From: Achromobacter sp. AONIH1
GTDB lineage: Bacteria > Pseudomonadota > Gammaproteobacteria > Burkholderiales > Burkholderiaceae_B
Direction: 5' to 3'
Length of the DNA stretch: 64,000 bases
Assembly: GCF_002902905.1 (NCBI RefSeq)
Contig: NZ_CP026124.1
Coordinates: 6,138,001 to 6,202,000, forward strand
Below the pieces are notes generated by a model. That model did no database searches, was not told the DNA's origin, and saw only the letters and a program-made list of their open reading frames with translations. A program made the translations under genes and the position numbers. The first letter of the stretch is position 1. Each line of letters starts with the position of its first letter. Positions 53,163-62,264 of the stretch are shown piece after piece.

Positions 53163-54998
53163 ATGTCCTCCGCATTCACCGCCCGCCCCGAAATCCGAGG
53201 CACCTTCGGCGTGGTGTCGTCCACGCACTGGCTCGCCTCGCAAGTCGCCATGGGCGTGCTGGAACGCGGCGGCAACGCCTTCGACGCCGCGGCGGCGGGC
53301 GGCTTCGCGCTGCAGATCGTCGAGCCGCACCTGAACGGCCCCGGCGGCGAGGTGCCTATCCTGTTCTGGAGCGAAGACGAGCAGCGCATGCGCGCGCTAT
53401 GCGGCCAGGGACCGGCGCCCGTGCTGGCGACGCCGGCCTATTTCCGTAGTCTAGGTCTGGACCTGGTGCCCGGCATCGGCCTGTTGCCGGCAACCGTGCC
53501 GGGCGCCTTCAGCGCCTGGCTCACGCTGCTGCGCGACTACGGCACCTGGGAGCTGGCCGACGTGCTCGCGCCTGCCATTGCCTACGCCCGCGACGGATTT
53601 CCATTGGTGCCACGCATCTCCCAGGCCATCCTGGCGGTGCAGGCCCTGTTCCGCGACGAATGGACCAGCTCGGCCGAGGTCTGGCTGCGCAATGGCCGCG
53701 CGCCGGCGCCGGACGCCCTGTTCCGCACGCCCGGCATCGCGGCCACCTACACGCGCATCGTGGAACAGGCGCAAGCCGCCGGCCGGGACCGCCGCGGCCG
53801 CATCGAGGCCGCGCTGCATATCTGGCACGAAGGCTTCGTCGCCGACGAGATCGACGCCTATTACACACATGCGGCCGTGCGCGACACCACGGGCCAGCGC
53901 AACCGCGGCCTGCTGCGCAAGGCCGACCTGGCGCAGTGGCGGCCGGGCTACGACGAGCCGGCGACCGTGCAGTACGGCCGCTACACCGTGGCCAAATGCG
54001 GCCCCTGGTCGCAAGGCCCCGCGCATCTGCAACAGCTGGCCATCCTGCGCCACCTGGGCATGGACGGGCTGGACCCGGAATCGCCGCAGTTCGTGCATCG
54101 CATCGCCGAAGCCGCCAAGCTCGCCTTCGCCGACCGCACCGCCTGGTACGGCGATCCCGCCTTCGTGGAGGTGCCCTTGCAGGCGCTGCTGAGCGAGCCT
54201 TACGCGCGCACGCGCGCGGCGCTGATCAATGACACCGCCTGCCCCGACTGGCGGCCCGGCCAGCCCGAGGGACGGCCACCGTGCCTGCCCGACCTGGACG
54301 CGGCAAGGCGCACGCTGGCGGCGTCCGACACCCGGTTCGGCGTGGGCGAGCCCACCTTCGCCGCCCTGCCGCCCGTGGCCGAATGGGCCGAACGCGAATT
54401 GTTCGTGGGCGACACCTGCCAGATCGACGTCATCGACCGGCACGGCAACATGGTCGCCGCCACGCCCTCGGGCGGCTGGCTGTCGTCCAGCCCGGTGGTG
54501 CCGGCGCTGGGCTTTCCCCTGACCACGCGGCTGCAGATGACCTGGCTGGACGACGGCGTGCCAGGCCAGCTGCAGCCGGGCAAGCGCCCGCTTACCACGC
54601 TGTCGCCCGGTCTGGCGCTGCGCGACGGCAAGCCCTACATGGTGTACGGCACTCCCGGCGGCGACCAGCAGGACCAATGGACGGTGCAGTTCTTCCTGCG
54701 CCATGCCGCCGGCCTGAACCTGCAGGAGGCGATCGAAGCGCCATCGTGGCACGTCGATCACTTCCCGGGTTCGTTCTGGCCCCGCGCGTTCAAGCGCAAC
54801 CGCGTCACGGTGGAATCGCGCATGCCCGCGGCCACCATTGAAGCCTTGCGCCAGGCCGGCCACGAGGTGGTGATCGGTCCGGCCTGGTCGGAGGGCCGCA
54901 TCAGCGCCTGTACCCGCGAAGCGGCGCCGGAAGGCGGGCTGCTGCTGCGCGCGGGCGCGAATCCGCGCGGCATGCAGGGCTACGCGGTGGGTCGCTAG
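53163..54998 (+). CDS. Gamma-glutamyltransferase-family protein
   Basis: 611 residues, Ntn-hydrolase fold, cleaving gamma-glutamyl or related amide bonds after self-processing. Large subunit starts 'GVVSSTHWLASQVAMGVLER' (20 residues) with 'GGNAFDAAAAGGFALQIVEP' (20 residues). The likely nucleophile is the Thr of 'VGDTCQIDVIDRHGNMVAAT' (20 residues), corresponding to the processing site. No signal peptide, so it should be cytoplasmic, unlike E. coli Ggt. It starts an operon with a Bug-type receptor and a GAF protein, divergent from the split LysR gene. Confidence 0.9.
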   Translation: MSSAFTARPEIRGTFGVVSSTHWLASQVAMGVLERGGNAFDAAAAGGFALQIVEPHLNGPGGEVPILFWSEDEQRMRALCGQGPAPVLATPAYFRSLGLDLVPGIGLLPATVPGAFSAWLTLLRDYGTWELADVLAPAIAYARDGFPLVPRISQAILAVQALFRDEWTSSAEVWLRNGRAPAPDALFRTPGIAATYTRIVEQAQAAGRDRRGRIEAALHIWHEGFVADEIDAYYTHAAVRDTTGQRNRGLLRKADLAQWRPGYDEPATVQYGRYTVAKCGPWSQGPAHLQQLAILRHLGMDGLDPESPQFVHRIAEAAKLAFADRTAWYGDPAFVEVPLQALLSEPYARTRAALINDTACPDWRPGQPEGRPPCLPDLDAARRTLAASDTRFGVGEPTFAALPPVAEWAERELFVGDTCQIDVIDRHGNMVAATPSGGWLSSSPVVPALGFPLTTRLQMTWLDDGVPGQLQPGKRPLTTLSPGLALRDGKPYMVYGTPGGDQQDQWTVQFFLRHAAGLNLQEAIEAPSWHVDHFPGSFWPRAFKRNRVTVESRMPAATIEALRQAGHEVVIGPAWSEGRISACTREAAPEGGLLLRAGANPRGMQGYAVGR

Positions 54999-55066
54999 AT
55001 CCCGGCCATCGGATATCGGATTCCAGCCGGCATCGAGACCGGCACACACCGCAAGGGGTAAACACA

Positions 55067-56044
55067 ATGAAGCAAGCATTCCTGAAACAGCTGGCCGCCG
55101 CGGCCCTGGGTCTCGCGCTGACGGCGCCCGGACTGAGCCGGGCCGCCTGGCCCGACGACAAGCCGATCACCCTGATCGTGCCCTGGGCAGCCGGCGGTTC
55201 CACCGACATCCTGGCGCGCGTGCTGTCCGAGGGACTGACCCAATCGCTGAAGCAATCGGTGATCGTGGAGAACCGCTCGGGCGCGTCCGGCAACATCGGC
55301 AGCACCTATGTCGCGCGCGCCAAGCCGGACGGTTACACGCTGCTGGTGGGCTCGATGAGCACGCACACGATGAACCAGGCGCTGTACGCCAACATGCCAT
55401 TCGACGGCGTGAAAGACTTCACGCCCATCGCCGAACTGGCGCTGGTGACCAACACCATGGTCACGCATCCCTCGGTGCCCGCGAACAATGTGCGCGAGTT
55501 CATCGACTACCTGAAGGCCAATCCCGACAAGGTCGCCTACGCCTCGGCCGGACAGGGTTCGACCAATCACCTGAGCGCGGCGCTGTTCGAGAAGGCCGCG
55601 GGCGTGAAGATGGTGCACGTGCCCTATCGGGGCGGCGCGCCCGCCGTGCTGGACACAGTGGCCGGCCGCACCCAGGTCCTGTTCAGCGCCGGCACGCAGA
55701 CGCTGCCGCACGTGCAGAGCGGCAAGCTCAAGCTGCTGGCCGTCACCGAGGAACAGCGCTCGCCGCTGCTGCCGGGCACGCCGACCGTGGCCGAGACCCT
55801 GCCCGGCTACGAGCTGTCGGTCTGGTACGGCGCGTTCGGTCCGGCGGGCCTGCCGGCCGACCTCACGACCCGGCTCAACAAGGAAATCAACCTGATCCTG
55901 AAACGGCCCGACGTCGTCAAGAAGATGGCGGACATGGGCGTGCTGCTGCTGGACACCACGCCCGAGCAGTTCGCCAAGACGCTGACGCGCGATGCCGACA
56001 AATACGGCAAGCTGATCAAGGAACTGGGAGTGACGGCCGAATGA
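55067..56044 (+). CDS. Bug/TctC-family periplasmic solute receptor
   Basis: 325 residues with a signal peptide (1-26, ending PGLSRA). 'WPDDKPITLIVPWAAGGSTD' (20 residues) and 'SYVARAKPDGYTLL'-type motif (here YVARAKPDGYTLLVGS) plus 'VPYRGGAPAVLD' are the family hallmarks. These receptors feed tripartite tricarboxylate transporters; many orphans exist in Alcaligenaceae. No membrane components are nearby. Placed 68 bp after the ggt-like gene, it may bind a gamma-glutamyl or amide compound. Its stop overlaps the GAF gene start. Confidence 0.92.
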   Translation: MKQAFLKQLAAAALGLALTAPGLSRAAWPDDKPITLIVPWAAGGSTDILARVLSEGLTQSLKQSVIVENRSGASGNIGSTYVARAKPDGYTLLVGSMSTHTMNQALYANMPFDGVKDFTPIAELALVTNTMVTHPSVPANNVREFIDYLKANPDKVAYASAGQGSTNHLSAALFEKAAGVKMVHVPYRGGAPAVLDTVAGRTQVLFSAGTQTLPHVQSGKLKLLAVTEEQRSPLLPGTPTVAETLPGYELSVWYGAFGPAGLPADLTTRLNKEINLILKRPDVVKKMADMGVLLLDTTPEQFAKTLTRDADKYGKLIKELGVTAE

Positions 56045-56553
56045 GCGCCTTGCTGCCGCTTCCAGCCGCAGGGCAGGACGAATTGCGGCGGATCGAGCAG
56101 GCCTACGCCGATGCCGATCCGCTGGCCGCGCTCGCGGCGATCGACGCCTACGCCGGCGCGGCGCTGGCCCACGCCTTGTTCACGGTCAACCGGCATGATG
56201 CGGCGCGCATGCGCGTGGTCCGGCTGTACAGCTCGAATCCGTCCGCCTACCCGCCGGGCGGCGGCAAGGACAAGGCCGGCACGGCGTGGGGCCGGCATGT
56301 CCTGCTTGAACACAAGGTGTTCGTGGGCGAAGGCGAGGACGCGATCCAGGCCTTCTTCGACGACCATGCCGCCATCCAGGCGCTGGGACTGCGCTCGGTG
56401 ATCAACGTGCCGGTGGTGCTGGACGGCGCCTGCCTGGGCACGCTGAACTTCCTGATGCCGCGCCCGGCGGTGTCGGCATCAAACCTGCACACGGCCCGAC
56501 TGCTGGGCCTGGTCGCCCTGCCCGCGCTGCGGGCGCTCTGCGCCGGGGCATGA
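56041..56553 (+). CDS. GAF-domain protein
   Basis: 170 residues, a lone GAF domain. 'RMRVVRLYSSNPSAYPPGGG' (20 residues) and 'LGLRSVINVPVVLDGACLGT' (20 residues) match free GAF proteins that bind small ligands. Overlap of 4 bp with the Bug receptor gene indicates translational coupling. Function in the operon is unknown; perhaps sensing or binding of the transported compound. Confidence 0.82.
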   Translation: MSALLPLPAAGQDELRRIEQAYADADPLAALAAIDAYAGAALAHALFTVNRHDAARMRVVRLYSSNPSAYPPGGGKDKAGTAWGRHVLLEHKVFVGEGEDAIQAFFDDHAAIQALGLRSVINVPVVLDGACLGTLNFLMPRPAVSASNLHTARLLGLVALPALRALCAGA

Positions 56554-56583
56554 ACGGGGCCGCGACACGCGGCCCCATCCGCG

Positions 56584-57378
56584 CTACACCAAGGCCTTGC
56601 GGATCCGCGCCGAGGTCATGTCGATCACCACCACGAAGGCGACGATGATGATCATGACCGCGCAGGTCTCCGCGTAGCGGAAGCTGCGGATGATGTCCCA
56701 CAGCACGGTGCCGATGCCGCCCGCCCCCACGATGCCCACGACCGAAGCCGAGCGCACGTTGGATTCGAAGCGGTACAGCGAGTACGAGATCCACAGCGGC
56801 AACACCTGCGGGATCACGCCGTAGACGATTTCCTCCAGCGCGTTCGCGCCGGTCGCCCGCACGCCCTCCACGGGGCGCGGGTCGATGGCCTCGACCGCCT
56901 CGGAGAACAGCTTGGCCAGCACGCCCGTGGTGTGAACCCACAACGCCAGCACGCCGGCGAACGGGCCCAGGCCGACGGCCACGATGAACAGCATGGCGAA
57001 GACCATTTCGTTGATCGCGCGGCAAGCGTCCATCAGCCGGCGCATGGGCTGGTAGACCCAGGCCGGCACCATGTTCGACGAGCACAGCAGGCCCAGCGGC
57101 ACGGCCAGCACAATGGCCAGGAAGGTGCCCCAGACAGCGATCTGCACCGTGACGATCATTTCGTCCAGGTACATGCGCCAGTCGCGGAAATTCGGCGGGA
57201 AGAAGTCGGCGGCGAACTGCGCCATGTTGCCGGAATCGCGCAACAGGTCCATCGGCCGCATGTCGGCGCCGCGCCAGGACATGACCAACAGGGCCAGGAT
57301 GACGGCCCATGTGATGAGCATGGGCAGCGACGAGCGCGGGGCGACGGAGGTACGGGAAGCCTGGAGGGCCATATTCAT
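56584..57378 (-). CDS. phnE: Phosphonate ABC transporter permease PhnE
   Basis: 264 residues, six membrane helices, with the permease loop '[20 protein letters not shown]' (20 residues) that contacts PhnC. Near the C-terminus '[20 protein letters not shown]' (20 residues) is typical of PhnE. One permease gene only. It follows phnD after a 113-bp gap with a strong hairpin. Confidence 0.94.
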   Translation of the reverse strand: MNMALQASRTSVAPRSSLPMLITWAVILALLVMSWRGADMRPMDLLRDSGNMAQFAADFFPPNFRDWRMYLDEMIVTVQIAVWGTFLAIVLAVPLGLLCSSNMVPAWVYQPMRRLMDACRAINEMVFAMLFIVAVGLGPFAGVLALWVHTTGVLAKLFSEAVEAIDPRPVEGVRATGANALEEIVYGVIPQVLPLWISYSLYRFESNVRSASVVGIVGAGGIGTVLWDIIRSFRYAETCAVMIIIVAFVVVIDMTSARIRKALV

Positions 57379-57451
57379 TGATCACGCTCCGCGGGGATGA
57401 AAGAGAACAAAGCTCGCATGCCGGCGCGCCCCGCGGCGCGGCGGCATCGTC

Positions 57452-57485
57452 GCGGCGGACCGGGATGTCGGATCCGGTCCGCCGC
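57452..57485 (-). terminator. Strong hairpin between phnD and phnE
   Basis: 12-bp perfect stem (57452-57463 with 57474-57485) and 10-base loop, starting 6 bp after the phnD stop. No T-run. In transport operons such hairpins stabilise the receptor mRNA and lower permease expression; that role is inferred. Confidence 0.6.
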
Positions 57486-57491
57486 CAGCGC

Positions 57492-58478
57492 TTACTGCTT
57501 GGCGGTAGGTTGACCCAGGTCCGCCAGCTTGCGATCCAGCTCCGCCAGCTGCTTCTGCTTTTCGGCCTGGCCCAGCGTGGTGTCGGCCTCGACCTTGGCC
57601 TTGGCGCGCGCCAGCTCGATCTGGCGGATCGGCACCAGCTGCTGATCGTCGGACGCGCGGAAGCCCTTGTAGGTCAGCGCCTTCAGGTTGGCCAGTTCGC
57701 GCTCGGCGTCCTTGCCCTTGCCGTAGTTGACGAAGAAGTCGCGGATGCGGACCTTCAGATCGGCCGGCAGATCCTTGCGCATGACCAGCGGATCCGCCGG
57801 AATCAGCGGCGACTTCCACAACACGCGCACGCGCTCGTTGGCGTCCTTGCCGGTGCTGATGCGATAGCGTTCCAGCGACTCGGTGTTGTTGACGGCCACG
57901 TCCACCTGCTTGTTGATCACCGACAGCAGGTTGGCTTCGTGGTTGCTGGCGCGCACGGTCTTGAAGAAGGTCTTGGGCTCGATCTTGTTGGCGGCCCACA
58001 GGTAATAGCCCGGCACTGCGGTGCCGGACGTGGAGTTGGGATCGCCCGCGCCGTAGCTCAGGCTGGCGCCGCGCTTGAGCACGTCGTCCAGCGTCTTCAG
58101 GTCGCTGTCCTTGTTGACGATCAGCAGCGACCAGTAGCCCGGGTTGCCGTCCTTGTCGATGACCGAGGCGAACACCTCGCCGTTGGCGCGGTCCACCGCC
58201 TCGATGGCCGACTTGTTGCCATACCAGGCCATCTGCACCTTGTTGAAGCGCATGCCTTCGATGATGCCGGCGTAGTCGGAGGCGAAGAAAGGCTTGACCG
58301 GCACGCCGATGGCGCGGCTCAGGTCGTCGATCACGGGCTGCCAGACCTGCTTCTGGTTGGACGAGGACTCGGTGGAAATGATGCCGAAGTTCAGGGTCTT
58401 GCCGTCCTGCGCGGCCGCGGGCAGCGCGGCGGCGGCGAGGATGGCGCCGATGAAGGTAATGGCGGTTCTGCGTAGCAT
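57492..58478 (-). CDS. phnD: Phosphonate ABC transporter substrate-binding protein PhnD
   Basis: 328 residues with a signal peptide (1-24, ending LPAAAQ). 'LNFGIISTESSSNQKQVWQP' (20 residues) and 'GVPVKPFFASDYAGIIEGMR' (20 residues) are the PhnD hallmarks, as is 'SLSYGAGDPNSTSGTAVPGY' (20 residues). Binds alkylphosphonates in the periplasm. Starts 30 bp after phnC. Confidence 0.96.
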   Translation of the reverse strand: MLRRTAITFIGAILAAAALPAAAQDGKTLNFGIISTESSSNQKQVWQPVIDDLSRAIGVPVKPFFASDYAGIIEGMRFNKVQMAWYGNKSAIEAVDRANGEVFASVIDKDGNPGYWSLLIVNKDSDLKTLDDVLKRGASLSYGAGDPNSTSGTAVPGYYLWAANKIEPKTFFKTVRASNHEANLLSVINKQVDVAVNNTESLERYRISTGKDANERVRVLWKSPLIPADPLVMRKDLPADLKVRIRDFFVNYGKGKDAERELANLKALTYKGFRASDDQQLVPIRQIELARAKAKVEADTTLGQAEKQKQLAELDRKLADLGQPTAKQ

Positions 58479-58508
58479 GAAGGGCTCCGGGTGAAAAAGT
58501 GAATGCGC

Positions 58509-59348
58509 TCAGGCGGCGACCAGGCGGGCAAGCGGCGCCAATCCCGGCATGGCGGGAGCGGCGATGGCGGTTTCGGGCAGCAGTTCGTTGAGCTCAGAGC
58601 CGTACAGCTCGCTCAGCATGGCCGGCGTCAGGTTGGCGCTGGGGCCGTCGAAGACGACCTTGCCGTGGCGCAGCGCGACCACGCGCGGGCAATAGCGCAG
58701 CGCCACGTCGACCTGGTGCAGCGACACCACCACGGCCACCTTGCGGCTGCGGTTGATCTGCGCCAGCGTGTCCATCACGCGGCGCGAGGATTCGGGATCC
58801 AGCGAGGCGATCGGCTCGTCGGCCAGGATGACGCGGGCGTTCTGCACCAGCGTGCGCGCGATGGCGGCGCGCTGCTGCTGGCCGCCGGACAGGGTCGAGG
58901 CGCGCTGGAATGCATAGTCGTCTATACCAACTTGGGCAAGCGCGTCCAGGCCGGCGCGGACTTCGTCGCGCCGGAACCAGCGCGTCAGGCTGCGCCACAG
59001 CGGCACGCGCGGCAGCATGCCGGTCAGTACGTTGGTGATGACCGGCAGGCGGCCCACCAGATTGAACTGCTGGAACACGAAGCCGATGCTGGCGCGCGCG
59101 CCTCGCACCTGCCGGCTGAGCTTGCCGCGACGCTGGATCAGCTGGCCATTGACCGTGACGCTGCCCGAGCCCGCGTCGCCCGCGACGAAACCGGCCAGAT
59201 GGCGCAGCAGCGTCGACTTGCCGGAACCGGACGCGCCCAGCAAGGCGACCATTTCACCGTCGGCCACCTGCAGACTGACATCGTCCAGCGCCTTGGCGCC
59301 GGCATGGAAGGATTTGCTCAGGCCCTGCACGTCGATGGCGTAATTCAT
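58509..59348 (-). CDS. phnC: Phosphonate ABC transporter ATPase PhnC
   Basis: 279 residues. Walker A 'GASGSGKST', signature '[14 protein letters not shown]', Walker B '[12 protein letters not shown]', plus '[20 protein letters not shown]' (20 residues), typical of PhnC. ATG at 59348 with AGGGGG upstream; an upstream extension overlaps the promoter and is rejected. First gene of phnCDE, behind a Pho box. Confidence 0.95.
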   Translation of the reverse strand: MNYAIDVQGLSKSFHAGAKALDDVSLQVADGEMVALLGASGSGKSTLLRHLAGFVAGDAGSGSVTVNGQLIQRRGKLSRQVRGARASIGFVFQQFNLVGRLPVITNVLTGMLPRVPLWRSLTRWFRRDEVRAGLDALAQVGIDDYAFQRASTLSGGQQQRAAIARTLVQNARVILADEPIASLDPESSRRVMDTLAQINRSRKVAVVVSLHQVDVALRYCPRVVALRHGKVVFDGPSANLTPAMLSELYGSELNELLPETAIAAPAMPGLAPLARLVAA

Positions 59349-59381
59349 CGCGACCCCCTTGATGTGTTCGTCGATGTCGGC

Positions 59382-59415
59382 ATTCTGTTTTTGGGGCATG
59401 ACAGCGCGATGACCC
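59382..59415 (-). promoter_or_regulatory. Pho box and -10 element of phnCDE
   Basis: On the minus strand GGGTCAT-CGCG-CTGTCAT (59398-59415): the second half fits the CTGTCAT consensus exactly, the first in five of seven positions, with the standard 4-bp spacer. A CAGAAT -10 (59382-59387) lies exactly 10 bp downstream, as in PhoB-activated promoters. The phnC start is 34 bp further. Confidence 0.7.
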
Positions 59416-59551
59416 GAAGATGGAAACAATTGGCCGAAAATCGGGGTCAGGCAACCGACTGAAAGACTCTTGTCATTTGCCGCCACGCCGGCACCGCGCG
59501 CCGCGGGTATATTCGAAGACGTGCCCTTACACACCTGAGCGAGGCGACATC

Positions 59552-59971
59552 ATGATCAAAGGTTCCTGCCTCTGCGGCCGCGTGGCCTATGAAATCGCCG
59601 GCCCGCTCACCGACGTCGTCAATTGCCATTGCGGCATGTGCCGCAAGGCGCACGGCGCCGCCTTCCGCACCCGCGCCACGGTCCAGGCCGCCGACTTCAA
59701 ATGGACGCGCGGCGAGAACCACATCACCTGGTATTGCTCATCGCCGGGCAACTATCGCGGCTTCTGCGAGGCCTGCGGCACGCCCTTGCTGAGCCGCCTG
59801 GACCAGACGCCGGAGGTCTATGGACTGCCGCTGGGCGCGCTGGACGATGATCCCGGCGTGCGGCCATCGGCGCATTGCCACGTGGCCGACCGCGCGCCCT
59901 GGTTCGAGATCACCGACGACCTGCCCAGGCATGACGGCGCGCTGGGAGCGGCGGCGGAATCCAATCCCTAG
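59552..59971 (+). CDS. GFA-family zinc protein (second copy)
   Basis: 139 residues. Zinc-site motifs 'GSCLCGRVAYE', 'NCHCGMCRKAHGAAF' and 'FCEACGTPLLSR'. ATG at 59552 with GAGG 7 bp upstream. Divergent from phnC. It is only distantly similar to the GFA protein at 30508; function unproven. Confidence 0.9.
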   Translation: MIKGSCLCGRVAYEIAGPLTDVVNCHCGMCRKAHGAAFRTRATVQAADFKWTRGENHITWYCSSPGNYRGFCEACGTPLLSRLDQTPEVYGLPLGALDDDPGVRPSAHCHVADRAPWFEITDDLPRHDGALGAAAESNP

Positions 59972-60034
59972 CGGCCTCGCCGCGATGCGGGTCTGCCCGA
60001 CCGCGCAGGGCTCAGGCGCCATTTACAAATTAAT

Positions 60035-60050
60035 TCAACCAAACGGTTGA
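60035..60050. promoter_or_regulatory. ArsR-type operator 1
   Basis: TCAACCAAACGGTTGA, a dyad CAACC-4-GGTTG. It overlaps the likely -35 box (TTGAGC, 60047-60052) of the ArsR gene promoter, whose -10 is TATATT (60071-60076). Confidence 0.65.
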
Positions 60051-60074
60051 GCTTGCGACTCAGCCTCCGCTATA

Positions 60075-60092
60075 TTCAACCTTATGGTTGAA
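60075..60092. promoter_or_regulatory. ArsR-type operator 2 over the start codon
   Basis: TTCAACCTTATGGTTGAA is a second CAACC-4-GGTTG dyad, 41 bp centre-to-centre from operator 1. It overlaps the -10 box and contains the ATG start codon of the ArsR gene itself. Confidence 0.7.
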
Positions 60093-60449
60093 TCTCTCCC
60101 CGCCCCCGATCTGGATGCCGTGTTCCGCGCCCTGGCCGATCCCACGCGCCGGGACATGCTGCGCAGCCTGTCGCAGGGCGACCTGACCATCGGCGAGCTG
60201 GCAGCGCCCCTGCGCATGAGCTTCGCCGGCGCCTCCAAGCATGTGCAGGCCCTGGAGCGCGCGGGACTGATCCGGCGGTCGATCCGCGGCCGCAACCACG
60301 TCTGCAGCCTGAATCCCGAACCCATGGCCGAGGCCATGCAATGGCTGCGCTTTTATGAACGATTCTGGTCGGACAAGCTGGACGCGCTGGAAACCGCGCT
60401 GCTGGCGAACCCGCGTCCGACACCGCAAACAGGAGAAAGCCATGAATGA
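60084..60449 (+). CDS. ArsR/SmtB-family repressor
   Basis: 121 residues, winged helix-turn-helix: 'VFRALADPTRRDMLRSLSQG' (20 residues), then recognition region 'RMSFAGASKHVQALERAGLI' (20 residues). No Cys cluster, so it is not a metal sensor; such regulators paired with SRPBCC genes respond to unknown small molecules. It autoregulates in all likelihood via the two CAACC dyads. Its end overlaps the SRPBCC gene by 8 bp. Confidence 0.92.
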   Translation: MVESLPAPDLDAVFRALADPTRRDMLRSLSQGDLTIGELAAPLRMSFAGASKHVQALERAGLIRRSIRGRNHVCSLNPEPMAEAMQWLRFYERFWSDKLDALETALLANPRPTPQTGESHE

Positions 60450-60981
60450 CCACGGCACCGTGCTGGACCCCGCCACCATCCGCTTCCAACGCCTGCTGCC
60501 TGCCGATATCGAAACGGTCTGGGCGTACCTGACCGAATCCGACAAGCGCGGCCAGTGGCTGGCCAGCGGCGACATGGAGCTGCGGGTGGGCGGCGGCGTC
60601 ACGCTGCGGTTCCTGCACAATCAGCTCTCGTCGGTGGACGAGCCCACGCCCGAGCCCTTCCGCGCCTATGAAAACGGCGTGACCACGCAAGGCGTGATCA
60701 CGCGCTGCGAGCCGCCGCGTGCGCTGGCCTACACCTGGGGCGGCTCGCCCGGGCAGCCGTCGGAAGTCCTGTTCGAACTGAAGGCCCAAGACAAGGGAAC
60801 GCTGCTGACGCTGACCCACCGCAAGCTGGCCGACCGCGCCGCCATGGTCGACGTGGCCGCAGGCTGGCATGCCCATCTGCGCGTGCTGTCGGCCCGGCTG
60901 GAAGGCCGCCAGCCCGGCCCGTTCTGGTCCGCCCTGGAAACGCTGTCGCAAGACTACGAAACCCACGTTCCGGGCGCCTGA
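60442..60981 (+). CDS. SRPBCC (AHSA1-like) protein
   Basis: 179 residues, helix-grip fold with a large hydrophobic cavity. 'RLLPADIETVWAYLTESDKR' (20 residues) at the start and 'GWHAHLRVLSARLEGRQPGP' (20 residues) near the end are typical of the AHSA1/CalC-like group. The ATG at 60442 follows AGGAGAAAGCC. Coupled to the ArsR gene; ligand unknown. Confidence 0.9.
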   Translation: MNDHGTVLDPATIRFQRLLPADIETVWAYLTESDKRGQWLASGDMELRVGGGVTLRFLHNQLSSVDEPTPEPFRAYENGVTTQGVITRCEPPRALAYTWGGSPGQPSEVLFELKAQDKGTLLTLTHRKLADRAAMVDVAAGWHAHLRVLSARLEGRQPGPFWSALETLSQDYETHVPGA

Positions 60982-61513
60982 CGCCGGCGCGTCGCCAGCC
61001 CGGCGCCCTGTATCGCGCCGGCGGGCCTGGCGCCCGCGCCGCATCCGTTGGCGGACGCGGGCGCCTCGCCCAAACGCGTCGTTCAATTACTACTATCGCG
61101 GCTATCAGCCGGATAAAAACTGGCTAAAGAAGGCGCGTTGCGTTAACATAAGCCGGTGATTTTCCGCAAAAACCTGACTTCGACGCCGCATCGCACCACG
61201 AGCGTCCTGGCTGGTTTTCCTGAGCGAGCGTCTCTTGCCTCAAGGCTTGGGCAACCGTTCCCACGCTTCTTCCAGCCTCGCGCACAGCGCCCGGCTGCGA
61301 CCAAGCCGCGCATCGCGCGCACCCCAGCGCCTCGCGGCGCAGGTATCCGTCATTTCAGACATCCACTCGGGATGCCGTGGCCCTTACCCGCGCCTGCCCG
61401 GACGTTTTGCGTTCCAACCGCCGGACCCGGCTTACCGCCTCCGGCACGCGTCGCCGCTCACGCGGCATGCCATGCCGCCCGCATGGCGCCGCGCAATGAT
61501 CAAGGAGTAGACC
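60982..61513. other. Long region upstream of infA
   Basis: About 530 bp without a convincing gene. A short GGCTATCAGCC hairpin and an AT-richer segment (61075-61175) probably mark the infA promoter, leaving an untranslated leader of possibly 300 bp or more. No named RNA motif recognised. Confidence 0.4.
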
Positions 61514-61780
61514 ATGGCAAAAGAAGAACTCATCGAACTGGACGGCATCGTTGACGAAGTACTGCCCGACAGCCGCTACCGCGTGAAGCTGGACAACGGC
61601 ATCGAAGTCGGCGCCTACGCGTCGGGCCGTATCCGCAAGCACCGCATCCGCATCCTGGCCGGCGATCGCGTCACGCTGGAAATGTCCCCCTACGACCTGA
61701 CCAAGGGCCGCATCAATTTCCGTCACAAGGACGAGCGCGGTCCCGCCCCCACCAGCCGCCCGCCCGCGCATCGCCGCTAA
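61514..61780 (+). CDS. infA: Translation initiation factor IF-1
   Basis: 88 residues. S1/OB fold with '[20 protein letters not shown]' (20 residues), '[20 protein letters not shown]' (20 residues) and '[14 protein letters not shown]'. Longer than the 72-residue type encoded in ribosomal operons by a Pro/Arg-rich tail ([13 protein letters not shown]). Betaproteobacteria often have a second infA; this probably is that copy. GGAG precedes the ATG. Confidence 0.95.
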   Translation: MAKEELIELDGIVDEVLPDSRYRVKLDNGIEVGAYASGRIRKHRIRILAGDRVTLEMSPYDLTKGRINFRHKDERGPAPTSRPPAHRR

Positions 61781-61910
61781 GGCGCGCAATGACGGATGGC
61801 GCGGCCGCTTAACCCCGGCCGGCGCCGTGCCGTAATGCAGGATGCGGCGGTTCATGGAAAAATGCCGCATTCCCGCCCGCGCCCTGCCGGCGGCACACGC
61901 ATGAAGCAAG

Positions 61911-62231
61911 ATGGACCTGAACCAAGAGTTGCAAGCCGCCGCCGATCAGCTTGACCGCGCGCGCAGGAAATTCGCCAGGGGCGAAAATGGCTTGCGCCTG
62001 CTCAGCCAGTCGCGCGAGGCTTTCATCAACAGCCTGCGCAACACCGGGCTGACCTACGCCGACGCCAAGATCAAGTTCGACAACTGCCTGGACGAACAGG
62101 AAGCCGAACTGCTGCAGCTCCACGAACAGATGCTCTACGCCGAACGCATGCACCAGTACGCGCTGCACCGGATCGCGCTGCAGCACCCCTCGGCCCAGCC
62201 AGACCCGACCGAATCCGCGCTGGCCGGTTGA
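61911..62231 (+). CDS. Small helical protein of unknown function
   Basis: 106 residues, predicted nearly all alpha-helical, with heptad-like patterns ('LNQELQAAADQLDRARRKFA', 20 residues; 'LDEQEAELLQLHEQMLYAER', 20 residues). No signal peptide. A single gene between infA and a convergent peptidase gene. Not recognised. Confidence 0.65.
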   Translation: MDLNQELQAAADQLDRARRKFARGENGLRLLSQSREAFINSLRNTGLTYADAKIKFDNCLDEQEAELLQLHEQMLYAERMHQYALHRIALQHPSAQPDPTESALAG

Positions 62232-62264
62232 GCGTCCGGCCGCCGCGCGCCTGCGCGGCGACAA

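Noticed and set aside
53451..55079. A 542-codon minus-strand frame across the gamma-glutamyltransferase gene
   Set aside because: Antisense shadow with no recognisable domain.
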